Source of the DNA: Spirochaetales bacterium
GTDB taxonomy: Bacteria > Spirochaetota > Spirochaetia > DSM-27196 > Alkalispirochaetaceae
Assembly (NCBI GenBank): GCA_028282545.1
Contig: JANQHT010000088.1
Coordinates: 21,663 to 85,662 of the forward strand
DNA length: 64,000 nucleotides
Reading direction: 5' to 3'
Below are positions 8,203-16,661 of the stretch, in pieces (within the stretch, counting starts at the first letter, position 1; each line of letters opens with the position of its first letter). The notes below the pieces were generated by a model that saw nothing but the letters and a program-made list of their open reading frames with translations, did no database searches and had not been told where the DNA came from. The position numbers were made by a program, and so were the translations under genes.

Positions 8203-10094
8203 CGATCAAAATCATAGCTGCCAGGGGCCAAACCATCAACCAGCCGCCAAAACGCATCTTCGTCGATCACGGGAACCTCCAGTTCTCGGGCCCGGCGGTT
8301 TTTGGACGAGCCCGATTCCGGAGAATTGGTTACCAGATAGGAGAGCCCCGCGGTTACCGAACTCTTCGTTTCGCCTCCCAGGCGCCGGACGAGCGACTCC
8401 GCATCGCTCCGTTTGGCTCGCTCTAGGGAGCCGGTGAAACAGAAACTGATGCCGGCCATCGGTTTGTCCTCCGTATCGGAGGCGAGAAGCGTCACGTACC
8501 CGGCGTCGATGAGTCCTTCCATCTCTCCCCGAAGCGATAGTAGGCCCTCCCTGATCACTTCCGCTTTCACCGGGCCAATCCCCTTTACGGCGGCAAGCTC
8601 CTCCGCGGTAGCTTCAAAGAGGCGTTGAATTGTACCAAACCCGCCTTCCACGAGTTTCTCAACGGTGAGCTGAGCCACGCCGTCGATGTCGAAGCCGGCC
8701 ACAAACCGGGGCAGTCCGATTTCGCTCGCCCCTGCGAGGTTGTCCAGGATCTTACGGGCGCTCTTCTCCCCGACCCCCTCGAAGGTCACCATCTCTTCTA
8801 CCGTCAGGCGATAGAGGTCCGCGATGTTCTGTACACGCCCGCTGTCGAAAAGTTTCCGCAGGAGCGCGTCTCCGAAGTCGCGTACCTCCAGGACAACGAT
8901 CCAGCGGTGAACACGGTGATACCGACGCCGGGGGCACTCGGGATTGGGACAGTAGACACGATTGCCTTCGTTCGTGACCGGTGAACCGCAGGTTGAACAC
9001 ACGTCGGGAGGAACGATCGACGCCGCCCCCTCGGGTACGTGTACTACCGATTCCACCTTGGGTATGATATCGCCCCGTTTGCTGATCACGACTTCGGCCC
9101 CGATCTTGAGGCCCAGTTCAGCTATGAGGTCCGGATGGACCAGGCTGGCCCGTCGAACGGTGGTCCCGGCGATTCGCACCGGTTCAACGATGGCCACCGG
9201 TGTATAGAGATGGCCCGATTCACTCCATTCGACCTCTATGAGGCGGGTGAGCGCCTCCTGCCGGGCGAACTTGAAGGCGATCTGCTTCTGAGGCCTGGCG
9301 CGTCGCATGTCGGTCAGGTCAATCTCGTTTCCCTTTACCACCAAGCCGTCGATGTCGTACCCAAGGGACCCCCGGATCGCTGCAACCGAATCGCGGTACT
9401 CCACGACGTCGCCGGGATTGAGGAACTCCCTGCATTCCGCCGTATGAAAACCGTTGCGAGAAAGCCATTCCAGTTTTGCCCTTTCGTCAGGGAAGGCCCC
9501 TTCTGTACGGAACGCGTCGTATACCAGGACACTCAAGTGCTCGCTGCCTGCGCCGTCTTTTCTACGCATCAAGCCGTTTGCGGCGTTCCGACAGTTTGCC
9601 TTGTCGGAGTAGTACCGGGAATGGATGTCGTGGGTCATGATGACTTCACCCCGAACAGCGCCGGAAAAGGAGTCACCCACCTCGGCCACCACCCCCGCCA
9701 TCCGACGGGCGTTTGCGGTTATGTCGTCCCCTACGTTTCCGTCGCCCCGCGTCACCGCGTGCTGGAGGTGCCCCTGCTCGTACTGGAGTTCGATGCTGGC
9801 GCCGTCGAGCTTGTACTGGACGAGGAGCGTCTCGTGCCCGATTTTTTCGGCCCACTGAAGGAACTCATCGGCGCTCGAAGCCTTTTCCTGGCTGTTCATC
9901 GGGATGAGGTGCGCCCGTTTCGAAAAGGCCGGTGATTCGTCCGCACCGACCCGGGAAAAGACCGGGCTCTCCGGTGCGCGATCACGGAGCTCATCCCAGA
10001 GCAGATCAAACTCCGCATCGCTGATCTCCGGCACGCCGTTGTAGTAGAGATCCTGGTGGTACGCGATCAGCGCTTCCAGTTCCTGAATAGTCAT
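8199..10094 (-). CDS. ligA: NAD-dependent DNA ligase LigA
   Basis: Seals nicks during replication and repair using NAD+. The adenylated lysine is in YKLDG (Lys95). The NAD-binding Ia-like region (YYNGVPEISDAEFD) is at residues 17-30. The four-cysteine zinc finger (CSTCG then CPNPECP) is near residue 365-385, followed by helix-hairpin-helix repeats around 430-530 and a C-terminal BRCT domain from about residue 550. At 631 aa it is a little shorter than typical 670-aa LigA. The ATG at 10094 faces the divergent thpR start, with only about 20 bases between them. The downstream cyclase gene overlaps its stop codon. Confidence 0.97.
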   Translation of the reverse strand: MTIQELEALIAYHQDLYYNGVPEISDAEFDLLWDELRDRAPESPVFSRVGADESPAFSKRAHLIPMNSQEKASSADEFLQWAEKIGHETLLVQYKLDGASIELQYEQGHLQHAVTRGDGNVGDDITANARRMAGVVAEVGDSFSGAVRGEVIMTHDIHSRYYSDKANCRNAANGLMRRKDGAGSEHLSVLVYDAFRTEGAFPDERAKLEWLSRNGFHTAECREFLNPGDVVEYRDSVAAIRGSLGYDIDGLVVKGNEIDLTDMRRARPQKQIAFKFARQEALTRLIEVEWSESGHLYTPVAIVEPVRIAGTTVRRASLVHPDLIAELGLKIGAEVVISKRGDIIPKVESVVHVPEGAASIVPPDVCSTCGSPVTNEGNRVYCPNPECPRRRYHRVHRWIVVLEVRDFGDALLRKLFDSGRVQNIADLYRLTVEEMVTFEGVGEKSARKILDNLAGASEIGLPRFVAGFDIDGVAQLTVEKLVEGGFGTIQRLFEATAEELAAVKGIGPVKAEVIREGLLSLRGEMEGLIDAGYVTLLASDTEDKPMAGISFCFTGSLERAKRSDAESLVRRLGGETKSSVTAGLSYLVTNSPESGSSKNRRARELEVPVIDEDAFWRLVDGLAPGSYDFDR

Positions 10095-10115
10095 CCCGTG
10101 CTAATATACACTCCC

Positions 10116-10649
10116 GTGCGTCTCTTTGTTGCGCTCTTCCCCAGGCACGATTCGTTTGCGACCTGGCTCTCCGACCTGCGCGCATCCGCCGCGGTGCCGG
10201 ATCTGCGGTGGGTTCCTCAGGAAAACGTGCACATGACCCTGCTCTTTGTGGGCGAAACCCATGATGCCCGGCGGTATCGCGACGCCCTTGAGCGCGCCGC
10301 CGCGAACCACCCCGTTCCGAGCAGCCTTGTCACGCGTTCCGTGGGGCCATTCCCGAACGGGCGCAAACCGCGGGTCCTCGCCCTGCACATCGAAGATGGG
10401 ACCGGGCCGATTCGGTCGTTGCGGGCGGGTATCATCGCCGAATGCGAGGAGAGAGGTCTCCCGTTTGATCGCAAGGCGTTTCGCCCTCACGTGACGCTCG
10501 CCTACGTGCGGCGCGGGTCACGAAGTGTGGACTGGACCTTTTGCTCTTCCATCGTGCCTCCGGAGAGTATTCCCTTGAGCGGTCTTTCACTGGTCGGAAG
10601 CGAACTGACGCCCGCCGGGGCGCGCTATACACCCATTTTTCAACTGTAA
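10116..10649 (+). CDS. thpR: RNA 2',3'-cyclic phosphodiesterase (2H family)
   Basis: Member of the 2H phosphoesterase superfamily that opens 2',3'-cyclic phosphates on RNA ends. Both HxTx catalytic motifs are present: HMTLLFVGE in the first half and HVTLAYVRR in the second. I chose the GTG at 10116 (VRLFVALFPR) because ThpR proteins begin at this beta strand; the longer frame from 10056 would run back into ligA on the other strand. The 177-aa length is normal. An AT-rich block (10102-10110) sits 5-8 bases before the GTG and also just upstream of ligA, so the two divergent genes probably share promoter space. Confidence 0.88.
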   Translation: MRLFVALFPRHDSFATWLSDLRASAAVPDLRWVPQENVHMTLLFVGETHDARRYRDALERAAANHPVPSSLVTRSVGPFPNGRKPRVLALHIEDGTGPIRSLRAGIIAECEERGLPFDRKAFRPHVTLAYVRRGSRSVDWTFCSSIVPPESIPLSGLSLVGSELTPAGARYTPIFQL

Positions 10650-10653
10650 CCAT

Positions 10654-10713
10654 AAAAAAAGCCCGCCGAGGAAAGGAGGCAACCTCGACGGGCACAGGCA
10701 AAAACATGCTGAC
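10654..10713 (-). ncRNA. Candidate small RNA 1 with anti-Shine-Dalgarno terminator loop
   Basis: On the minus strand an 11-bp GC-rich hairpin with one mismatch (10661-10693) is followed by seven U residues (10660-10654), a clear intrinsic terminator. No minus-strand gene lies upstream, so the terminated transcript must begin in this intergenic region. The loop carries GCCTCCTTTC, nearly the 3' end of 16S rRNA. A promoter-like pair GTTACCT and TTTATT (10748-10742 and 10725-10720, 16 bases apart) would give a start near 10713 and a product of about 60 bases. A second unit with the same layout occurs at 27927-27997. Function is inferred only. Confidence 0.5.
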
Positions 10714-10719
10714 TCACTT

Positions 10720-10748
10720 AATAAACAACGGAATCGGCAAAAGGTAAC
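10720..10748 (-). promoter_or_regulatory. Promoter-like pair upstream of candidate small RNA 1
   Basis: Minus-strand GTTACCT (10748-10742), 16 bases, then TTTATTAA preceded by GTTG. The same boxes at the same spacing occur at 28004-28032 upstream of the second candidate RNA, which is the main reason to regard them as functional. Confidence 0.45.
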
Positions 10749-10757
10749 ACCTGTGAA

Positions 10758-10936
10758 GCGGTTCTCGTTGTGGAAATCCGATGACCGGCGCACGATTCTC
10801 GTCGTGACTGCCACCTGAAGGAAGAACAAAACGCTTGGCTTCGCTGCGCTGCAGAGACGCGTTTTGCTCTTCCTTCCGGGCGCGACCGGTGCCATTCAAA
10901 TCCAACCAGCCAACTGCGCTCTACAACGAGAACCGC
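10758..10936 (-). repeat. Dispersed inverted-repeat element, copy 1
   Basis: A 179-bp element bounded by perfect 14-bp inverted repeats (GCGGTTCTCGTTGT at 10758-10771 and its complement at 10923-10936). Nested inside is a second palindrome with about 18-bp arms (GAAGGAAGAACAAAACGC, 10817-10834; right arm 10859-10876, one mismatch) around a GC-rich centre (CTGCAGCGCAGCG type). The centre is in the opposite orientation to copies 2 and 3 at 50846 and 57186. It lies entirely between genes. A nested-palindrome layout resembles MITE, REPIN or ERIC-like elements; I do not recognise this particular one. Confidence 0.8.
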
Positions 10937-11021
10937 CCGGCGTCTTGATAAGCCCAACGTCGTCGGAGGTCTCATCACCCTCCGTCCATACCGAGAGGTC
11001 CTGAACACCTGTGAGGCTACC

Positions 11022-11050
11022 TTGACACCGTTCGGAGGCGCCAATAGGGT
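11022..11050 (+). promoter_or_regulatory. Promoter for the rhomboid-prfA run
   Basis: TTGACA (11022-11027), 17-base spacer, TAGGGT (11045-11050). The -10 hexamer ends exactly six bases before the ATG at 11057, so the transcript would start at or within a base or two of the start codon. Confidence 0.6.
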
Positions 11051-11056
11051 GCACAC

Positions 11057-11617
11057 ATGCGCGTTCGATACAACGCCCCGGCTACCCTGACCTTTGCGCT
11101 CGTCTCGTCCCTGGTTCTGGTACTGGACCAGACGGTTGCGCCGCACCTCATTGGAAACCTCTTTGTGGTACGGGGAACGATGAGTATAGTCGCGCCGCTC
11201 GACTACGTTCGGCTCTTTACCCACGTCATTGGTCATCACAACTGGGCGCATTTGATGGGTAATTTTGCCTTTGTTCTCCTCCTCGGCCCCATTCTCGAAG
11301 AGAAGTACGGCCCGGGGCGCCTGCTCTTTATGATGGCCGTCACCGCGATCGTTACGGGCCTCGTCAACGTTGTGTTCCTGCAGACGGGTCTACTCGGAGC
11401 GAGCGGCGTGGTGTTTATGATGATCCTTCTCGTCTCATTTACCAATATTCGCCAGGGCGAGATTCCCTTGACGTTTATCCTGATCGTCATCCTCTACCTG
11501 ACTCAGGAGGTCGCGAACTCCCTGAGAAACGACTCGGTCGCGCAGTTCGCCCATATCATCGGCGGCGTCGTCGGCAGCATCTTCGGTTTCTACTCATCCG
11601 GAAAGAGGGCGTCCTAG
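11057..11617 (+). CDS. Rhomboid-family intramembrane serine protease
   Basis: A 186-aa inner-membrane protease predicted to cleave transmembrane substrates. The catalytic serine is in GASG (Ser116) and the catalytic histidine in the later AHIIGG helix (His166). The preceding [12 protein letters not shown] segment is the conserved rhomboid HN motif. There are about six hydrophobic helices, the compact bacterial form, with no extra cytosolic domain. It is the first gene of a long plus-strand run; its stop overlaps the prfA GTG by one base. A promoter places the probable transcription start at the ATG, so the mRNA may be leaderless. Confidence 0.9.
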   Translation: MRVRYNAPATLTFALVSSLVLVLDQTVAPHLIGNLFVVRGTMSIVAPLDYVRLFTHVIGHHNWAHLMGNFAFVLLLGPILEEKYGPGRLLFMMAVTAIVTGLVNVVFLQTGLLGASGVVFMMILLVSFTNIRQGEIPLTFILIVILYLTQEVANSLRNDSVAQFAHIIGGVVGSIFGFYSSGKRAS

Positions 11618-12678
11618 TGGAAGAACGTATCGAACGGATCAAAAAGCGGGCCGCAGAATTGGATACGCTCGTTGCGGATCCCGACCTCCACCGCGACCAG
11701 GGGCACGCCGCGGAGGTGTTGCGCGAACACGCCCGCGTCACGGAGGTACTCACCGCCTGGGGTGAACTCACCGCGGCCCGGGAAGCGCGCGCCGACAGTG
11801 AGGAGATGGCCCGGGCCGAGGAAGACGAAGAGATAGTTGAACTCGCCCGGACCGAGGTCGAGTCGTTGACCGCCACGATCGAAACACTGGAGAAGCGGAT
11901 TCAGGTGCTGCTGGTCCCGCCGGACCCCCTCGATCAGAAGAACATCATTATGGAGGTGCGCGCCGGCACCGGCGGGGACGAGGCAGCGCTCTTTGCCGCG
12001 GACCTCTACCGGATGTACCAGCGGTTCGCAGAAAAGATGGGGTGGCGTACGGAGATTATCGAATCCAACGCCACAGAGATCGGGGGATTCAAAGAGGTGA
12101 TCTACTCGATCAGCGGCAAGGACGTCTACAGTTCCCTCAAATTCGAGAGCGGCGTGCACCGCGTACAACGGGTACCGACGACGGAGAGCGGGGGTCGCAT
12201 CCATACCTCGGCGGTAACCGTCGCCGTGCTGCCGGAAGCGGAAGAGACCGATGTCGAGATCCGCACGGAGGAGTTGCGCATCGACGTGTTTCGCTCGTCG
12301 GGACCGGGGGGACAGAGCGTCAACACGACCGATTCCGCCGTCCGGGTTACCCACATCCCGACCGGCCTTGTGGTGAGCTGCCAGGACGAAAAAAGCCAGC
12401 ACAAGAACAAGGCAAAGGCCCTGCGCGTCCTCAAGGCGCGACTCTTCGAACTGGAAGAACGAAAGCGCCAGGAGGAGATGGCGGCCGAGCGCCGCAGCCA
12501 GGTAGGCAGCGGCGACCGGAGCGAACGGATTCGCACGTACAATTTTCCTCAGAATCGAATCTCCGATCATCGAATCAACCTGACGCTCTACCGGCTCGAG
12601 TCGGTCCTGCAGGGAGAACTCGACGAAGTCATTGAGGCGTTGAAAATCCAGTCCAGCCACGAGAAGCTCCAGAACTGA
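11617..12678 (+). CDS. prfA: Peptide chain release factor 1
   Basis: Reads UAA/UAG stop codons and triggers peptide release. The universal GGQ motif is in [14 protein letters not shown] near residue 230, followed by VTHIPTG. The RVPTTES region near residue 185 fits the RF1-type recognition loop (PxT). The 353-aa length is standard. The GTG start overlaps the rhomboid stop. The next gene, prmC, methylates the GGQ glutamine of this factor, a classic pairing. Confidence 0.97.
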   Translation: MEERIERIKKRAAELDTLVADPDLHRDQGHAAEVLREHARVTEVLTAWGELTAAREARADSEEMARAEEDEEIVELARTEVESLTATIETLEKRIQVLLVPPDPLDQKNIIMEVRAGTGGDEAALFAADLYRMYQRFAEKMGWRTEIIESNATEIGGFKEVIYSISGKDVYSSLKFESGVHRVQRVPTTESGGRIHTSAVTVAVLPEAEETDVEIRTEELRIDVFRSSGPGGQSVNTTDSAVRVTHIPTGLVVSCQDEKSQHKNKAKALRVLKARLFELEERKRQEEMAAERRSQVGSGDRSERIRTYNFPQNRISDHRINLTLYRLESVLQGELDEVIEALKIQSSHEKLQN

Positions 12679-12684
12679 GTTGCC

Positions 12685-13569
12685 GTGACGCTTCGTGAGT
12701 TCATCGTCGAGGCGGAGGGTCGGATCGGATCGGACTCCTCGTGGCTTGATACTATCGTATTGACGGAGTGGGCCTCGGGAATCCGCCGGGAACGCCTCCT
12801 GGCGGAATTGTCACGTCCGCTCGACGCCGTTCTTGAATCTGACGCCGCGGTACGACTCGACGAGGCGATCGGAAAACGGGCCGCCGGTGTGCCGGTGGCC
12901 TACATCACGGGAAGCCGCGAGTTCTACGGCCGTCTCTTCGCCGTGAACCCGGCGGTCCTGATCCCCCGTCCGGAAACGGAATTGCTGGTTGAACGGGCGC
13001 TGGAGGCGGCCGAAAAGCGAGCCGCCGCGCTTATGCGGAGCGTCACGATTCACGACCTGTGCACCGGGTCGGGGTGTGTCGCGGTTTCATTGGCGGCCGA
13101 GCTTCACCGGGATGCGTACTCCGTCTCAATGTCCGATATCAGTTCCGCGGCGCTTGAGGTGGCCCTCGATAACGCCCGGTCGCTCCTGGGTTACGATCTT
13201 GATGCGTGGGTTTCCGACCTGGGACTCCTCCATCCGCCGCGTCGATTCGACGTTGTCACGGCTAATCCGCCCTACCTCTCCTCCTCCGAGACACGGAATG
13301 TACTGTCAAAGGGCTGGGGAGAGCCGCCGAACGCTCTTGACGGTGGCGCCGACGGGTTTGAGATGTTGCAGCGGCTCGCCCGGGGAGCTCCGGCTACGAT
13401 TAACCCCGGGGGAACGCTTCTGGTAGAGTGCGCGCCGAACCAGGTGGAACGGCTCATGTCCGTGATGTACGAAGGTGGATTCCAGGACGTATACTCCTAC
13501 CAGGATTTGTCCGGCGCCGATCGCGTCGTTGCAGGAGAGGTATTCGGTGGCACTGACCACGATTCGTGA
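12685..13569 (+). CDS. prmC: Release factor glutamine methyltransferase PrmC (HemK)
   Basis: Transfers a methyl group from S-adenosylmethionine to the GGQ glutamine of release factors. The catalytic NPPY motif is present (ANPPYLSS, near residue 193). The SAM-binding loop (DLCTGSGCVAVSLA) is near residue 125-140, and the IPRPETELLVE segment of the family is near residue 93. Length (294 aa) is normal. It starts with GTG seven bases after prfA and overlaps the relA start by 23 bases. Confidence 0.96.
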   Translation: MTLREFIVEAEGRIGSDSSWLDTIVLTEWASGIRRERLLAELSRPLDAVLESDAAVRLDEAIGKRAAGVPVAYITGSREFYGRLFAVNPAVLIPRPETELLVERALEAAEKRAAALMRSVTIHDLCTGSGCVAVSLAAELHRDAYSVSMSDISSAALEVALDNARSLLGYDLDAWVSDLGLLHPPRRFDVVTANPPYLSSSETRNVLSKGWGEPPNALDGGADGFEMLQRLARGAPATINPGGTLLVECAPNQVERLMSVMYEGGFQDVYSYQDLSGADRVVAGEVFGGTDHDS

Positions 13570-15556
13570 ACTCGAAGAGGCGATCTCCGATTATTCCACG
13601 GAAGATCAGAAGCTGATTGTCTCAGCCGCCAATCGAGCACGCAAACTGCACGCCGGCCAAGCCCGGGAAAGCGGTGAACCCTACTTCACCCACCCCCTCC
13701 AGGTTGCGGAGATCCTGATAGGCGTTCGCCTCGACCAGGACACGATCCGTGCCGCGCTTCTCCACGATTGTCTCGAGGACACGCGTCTCAGCAGGAGCGA
13801 ACTCCGCCGTGAGTTCGGCAAAGAGGTGGAAAACCTCGTCAACGGCGTAACGAAAATTTCGATCGTCAAGGCGAAGCACAAGTCGGTGCAGGAATCTGAG
13901 ACGATTCGAAAGATGTTGCTCGCCATGGTGAAGGATATTCGGGTGATCCTGATCAAGCTGGCGGACAAACTGCACAACATGCGCACCCTCGATTACAAAC
14001 CCGATTCCCAACGCCGCCGGGAGATCGCCCAGGAGACGTTGGACATCTACGCTCCCCTGGCGGGACGCCTGGGAATCAGTTGGATGAAGGATGAATTGGA
14101 GGACCTGGCGCTCAAGCACGTCAACGCAAACGCCTATCGGACGATCAAGGAGTACGTGGCGGAGAAAAAAACGCAGCGCGCCGGTTACCTCCAGCGCGTG
14201 AAGGATGCGATCGACGCCGCCGCACGGGAGGAGGGGCTTTCAATTGAAGTAACCGCCCGGGCGAAACACTTCTTCTCGATCTACCAGAAGATGAAGAAGC
14301 TCGGGAAAGACCTGGACGAAATTTACGATTTGCTCGGCATTCGCCTTCTTGTGGACACGACAAACGAGTGCTACCAGGTGCTGGGACTCGTACACCGCCT
14401 GTGGCCGCCCATTGAAGGTCGCTTCAAGGACTACATCGCGATGGCCAAGACCAACCAGTACCAGAGTCTTCACACAACGGTGCTGTGTTTCGAGGGGAAA
14501 ATAATCGAAATACAGATCCGAACCCGGTCCATGCACAACACGGCGGAGTTCGGTGTCGCCGCGCACTGGCTCTACAAACAACGGTCGCTCTCCGGTCGAG
14601 CCCTCCCGCAGGATATCGCTATCGTCAATCAGGTTCGCGGCCTCACGGACGCACGCATCACCTCCGGCGAGTTCCTCGAAGAGATCAAGCGCGAAATCCT
14701 GCGCGATTCCATCTACGTCTTCACTCCCAAAGGTGACGCAATCCAGCTTCCCAAGGGCGCGACCGCCATCGATTTCGCCTACCACATCCACACGGAAGTC
14801 GGGAACCACACCAACGGCGCCAAGGCGGACGGGAGTATCGTTCCCCTACGGGAACCGCTGAAGAATACTCAGGTAATCGAAATTCTCACCAGCCCCAACG
14901 CGAAACCACACGTCAACTGGCTTCGGTACGCCCGGACGTCCCGGGCACGCAACAAGATTCGAAACTGGCTCAACAAGCACGACGAAACGTTGATCATCAA
15001 TCAGAGCATAATCGCGCGTAAACAGCCCGAACCGCCGGTGCAGGCGGAACCCCGCCCGGTCTCGAACGAGACATCGGAGATTCTCGACCGGCACAAGGTG
15101 GCGGTGCGCGTCGGCGACGAACGGAACATGATGATTCGTTTTGCCCAGTGCTGCAAGCCGCGGACCGGTGACGAGATCGTCGGATACGTCTCGCGGGGAC
15201 GCGGGATCATCATCCACCGTCGGAACTGCCGGAACCTGAGCAGTATCGCCGAGGTGGAAGAGCGTCTGATCGATGTCGAATGGGAGACCGTATCCCCGAA
15301 AACGACCAAGCGGTACCGTGTACGGTCGCGGCCGACGAACGATCTGTTCAGCGAGATCGAAGGAGCGGTCCGAAAGTTCGGCGGGCACCTTATCGAGGGA
15401 CGCGTGGACGAGGAACCGTCGGGCAACCTGGAGGCGCTCTTCACGCTCGAGATCGAACGCCGCCAAGATCTCCGGAAAGTCACCAAGTGCATTCGCGCGA
15501 TCCCGTCTATCATGTCCCTGAGCGAAGGCGGTGCAGATCGCGCCGCGGCCGTATAG
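13547..15556 (+). CDS. Bifunctional (p)ppGpp synthetase/hydrolase (RelA/SpoT, Rsh)
   Basis: Controls the stringent response by making and degrading (p)ppGpp. The N-terminal HD hydrolase domain keeps the metal histidine-aspartate pair in LLHDCLEDT (His73, Asp74) and LADKLHNMRTL. The synthetase domain contains GRFKDYIAMAKTNQYQSLHT. TGS (from about residue 385) and a C-terminal ACT-like domain follow. I place the start at GTG 13547, which has a gcaggagagg ribosome-binding site, giving 669 aa. The longer frame from 13475 lies inside prmC. Intact HD and synthetase motifs suggest a true bifunctional Rsh. Confidence 0.95.
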   Translation: MALTTIRELEEAISDYSTEDQKLIVSAANRARKLHAGQARESGEPYFTHPLQVAEILIGVRLDQDTIRAALLHDCLEDTRLSRSELRREFGKEVENLVNGVTKISIVKAKHKSVQESETIRKMLLAMVKDIRVILIKLADKLHNMRTLDYKPDSQRRREIAQETLDIYAPLAGRLGISWMKDELEDLALKHVNANAYRTIKEYVAEKKTQRAGYLQRVKDAIDAAAREEGLSIEVTARAKHFFSIYQKMKKLGKDLDEIYDLLGIRLLVDTTNECYQVLGLVHRLWPPIEGRFKDYIAMAKTNQYQSLHTTVLCFEGKIIEIQIRTRSMHNTAEFGVAAHWLYKQRSLSGRALPQDIAIVNQVRGLTDARITSGEFLEEIKREILRDSIYVFTPKGDAIQLPKGATAIDFAYHIHTEVGNHTNGAKADGSIVPLREPLKNTQVIEILTSPNAKPHVNWLRYARTSRARNKIRNWLNKHDETLIINQSIIARKQPEPPVQAEPRPVSNETSEILDRHKVAVRVGDERNMMIRFAQCCKPRTGDEIVGYVSRGRGIIIHRRNCRNLSSIAEVEERLIDVEWETVSPKTTKRYRVRSRPTNDLFSEIEGAVRKFGGHLIEGRVDEEPSGNLEALFTLEIERRQDLRKVTKCIRAIPSIMSLSEGGADRAAAV

Positions 15557-15603
15557 ACACAACGCCGATTCGATTATTATTTTTCGCGGTAAGGAGTTCA
15601 TAC

Positions 15604-16110
15604 ATGGCAACCATCACCTTGAAAGGCGCTCCGGTACACACCTCCGGAGACCTTCCGGCAAAAGGCTCAACGCTTCCGGACTTCGTGCTGACTGATTCCG
15701 ACCTGCAGGACAAGAGTCTCGCGGATTTCGCCGGGAAGAAGAAAATCCTGAATATCACCCCCAGTCTCGATACGGGGATTTGCGCCGCCAGTGCGCGAGC
15801 GTTCGACAAGAAGGTGTCGGAACTGGACAACACCGTCTGTATCAATATCAGCGCGGACCTTCCCTTCGCAACGGACCGCTTCTGCAAGAGTGAAGGTGTA
15901 GAAAACGTGATCACCCTCAGCCAACTCCGCACGCGGGACTTTGGCCGCGACTACGGTGTTGAACTCGTTGACGGACCGTTGGCGGGGCTGCTCAGTCGCG
16001 CGGTTGTCGTGGCCGACGAGAACAACAGGGTCGTGTACACCGAACAGGTGCCCGAGATCGCGCAGGAACCGGACTATTCCGGGGCGATCGCAGCCGTTAC
16101 CTCGATTTGA
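15604..16110 (+). CDS. tpx: Thiol peroxidase (atypical 2-Cys peroxiredoxin)
   Basis: Periplasmic or cytosolic peroxidase that reduces hydroperoxides using thioredoxin. PSLDTGIC carries the peroxidatic cysteine (Cys60) and FCKSEGVENV the resolving cysteine (Cys94), matching the Tpx family spacing. The 168-aa length is standard. The start at 15604 is supported by an aaggag ribosome-binding site 8 bases upstream; no signal peptide is seen, so a cytosolic location is likely. The stop overlaps the bioY start. Confidence 0.96.
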   Translation: MATITLKGAPVHTSGDLPAKGSTLPDFVLTDSDLQDKSLADFAGKKKILNITPSLDTGICAASARAFDKKVSELDNTVCINISADLPFATDRFCKSEGVENVITLSQLRTRDFGRDYGVELVDGPLAGLLSRAVVVADENNRVVYTEQVPEIAQEPDYSGAIAAVTSI

Positions 16111-16661
16111 CCGGTTCATTTCGCCGGACCACGCGCGTCTACGCCGCGGGAATGCTCGCGGCGCTAATTGCGGTGGGGGCCTTCCTTTCGATTCCCATAC
16201 CCTTCTCGCCGGCGCCGATAGTCCTTCAAAACCTGTTTGTCATCCTGGCGGGGCTGCTTCTTCCGCCGGTGTGGGCATTCCTTTCGGTAGCCGCGTACCT
16301 GGTGCTCGGCGCGATTGGACTTCCCATTCTCTCCGGCGCCTCGGGTGGTCTGGCCCATTTCGCCGGCCCCACCGGCGGCTACCTCTTAGGCTTCGCCGTA
16401 GCGGCACCTCTAACGAGCCTGGTGGCCGGAGAACGCCGCGTGCTCTGGCGCACTGTGACGGCCGTGGCTTCCGCAATCGTTGTTACCTACGCGTTCGGCG
16501 TCCCCTGGCTCGCCCGGGTCGCGTCCCTACCGGCACGGGCGGCTCTGGTAGCCGGGATGGTCCCATTTCTCCCCGGCGATATCGCCAAGGGAATCGTGGC
16601 GGTACTGCTGGTACGGGCTCTTCCAGAGGAAACGTGGCGAACCTTGCGCTCGACGGCGTAG
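16107..16661 (+). CDS. bioY: BioY biotin-transporter S component
   Basis: Membrane substrate-capture subunit of an ECF-type vitamin transporter, normally for biotin. The protein is about 184 aa with six hydrophobic helices. The conserved blocks PIPFSPAPIVLQNLFVILAG and GASGGLAHFAGPTGGYLLGF are diagnostic of BioY. The TTG at 16107 overlaps the tpx stop by four bases; an internal ATG at 16152 is a weaker alternative. ATPase and transmembrane subunit genes follow, so the full BioMNY-like importer is encoded in order Y-M-N. Confidence 0.92.
   Translation: MTGSFRRTTRVYAAGMLAALIAVGAFLSIPIPFSPAPIVLQNLFVILAGLLLPPVWAFLSVAAYLVLGAIGLPILSGASGGLAHFAGPTGGYLLGFAVAAPLTSLVAGERRVLWRTVTAVASAIVVTYAFGVPWLARVASLPARAALVAGMVPFLPGDIAKGIVAVLLVRALPEETWRTLRSTA

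Larger units (their letters stand above)
10650..11056. other. 407-base intergenic region: sRNA candidate, repeat element, promoter
   Basis: No protein-coding gene is supported here. From left to right it holds a minus-strand terminator and candidate small RNA (10654-10713) with its promoter (10720-10748), a dispersed inverted-repeat element (10758-10936), an unassigned stretch, and a plus-strand promoter (11022-11050) for the rhomboid gene. Short open frames through the repeat translate the palindrome and are not credible genes. Confidence 0.7.

Noticed and set aside
10661..10693. Plus-strand terminator for thpR
   Set aside because: On the plus strand the hairpin is preceded by A residues and has no T-run after it, so it works only on the minus strand.
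15941..16633. 466-aa long form of the ECF ATPase
   Set aside because: The upstream part overlaps tpx and bioY in another frame and has no conserved content; GTG 16634 gives the family length.
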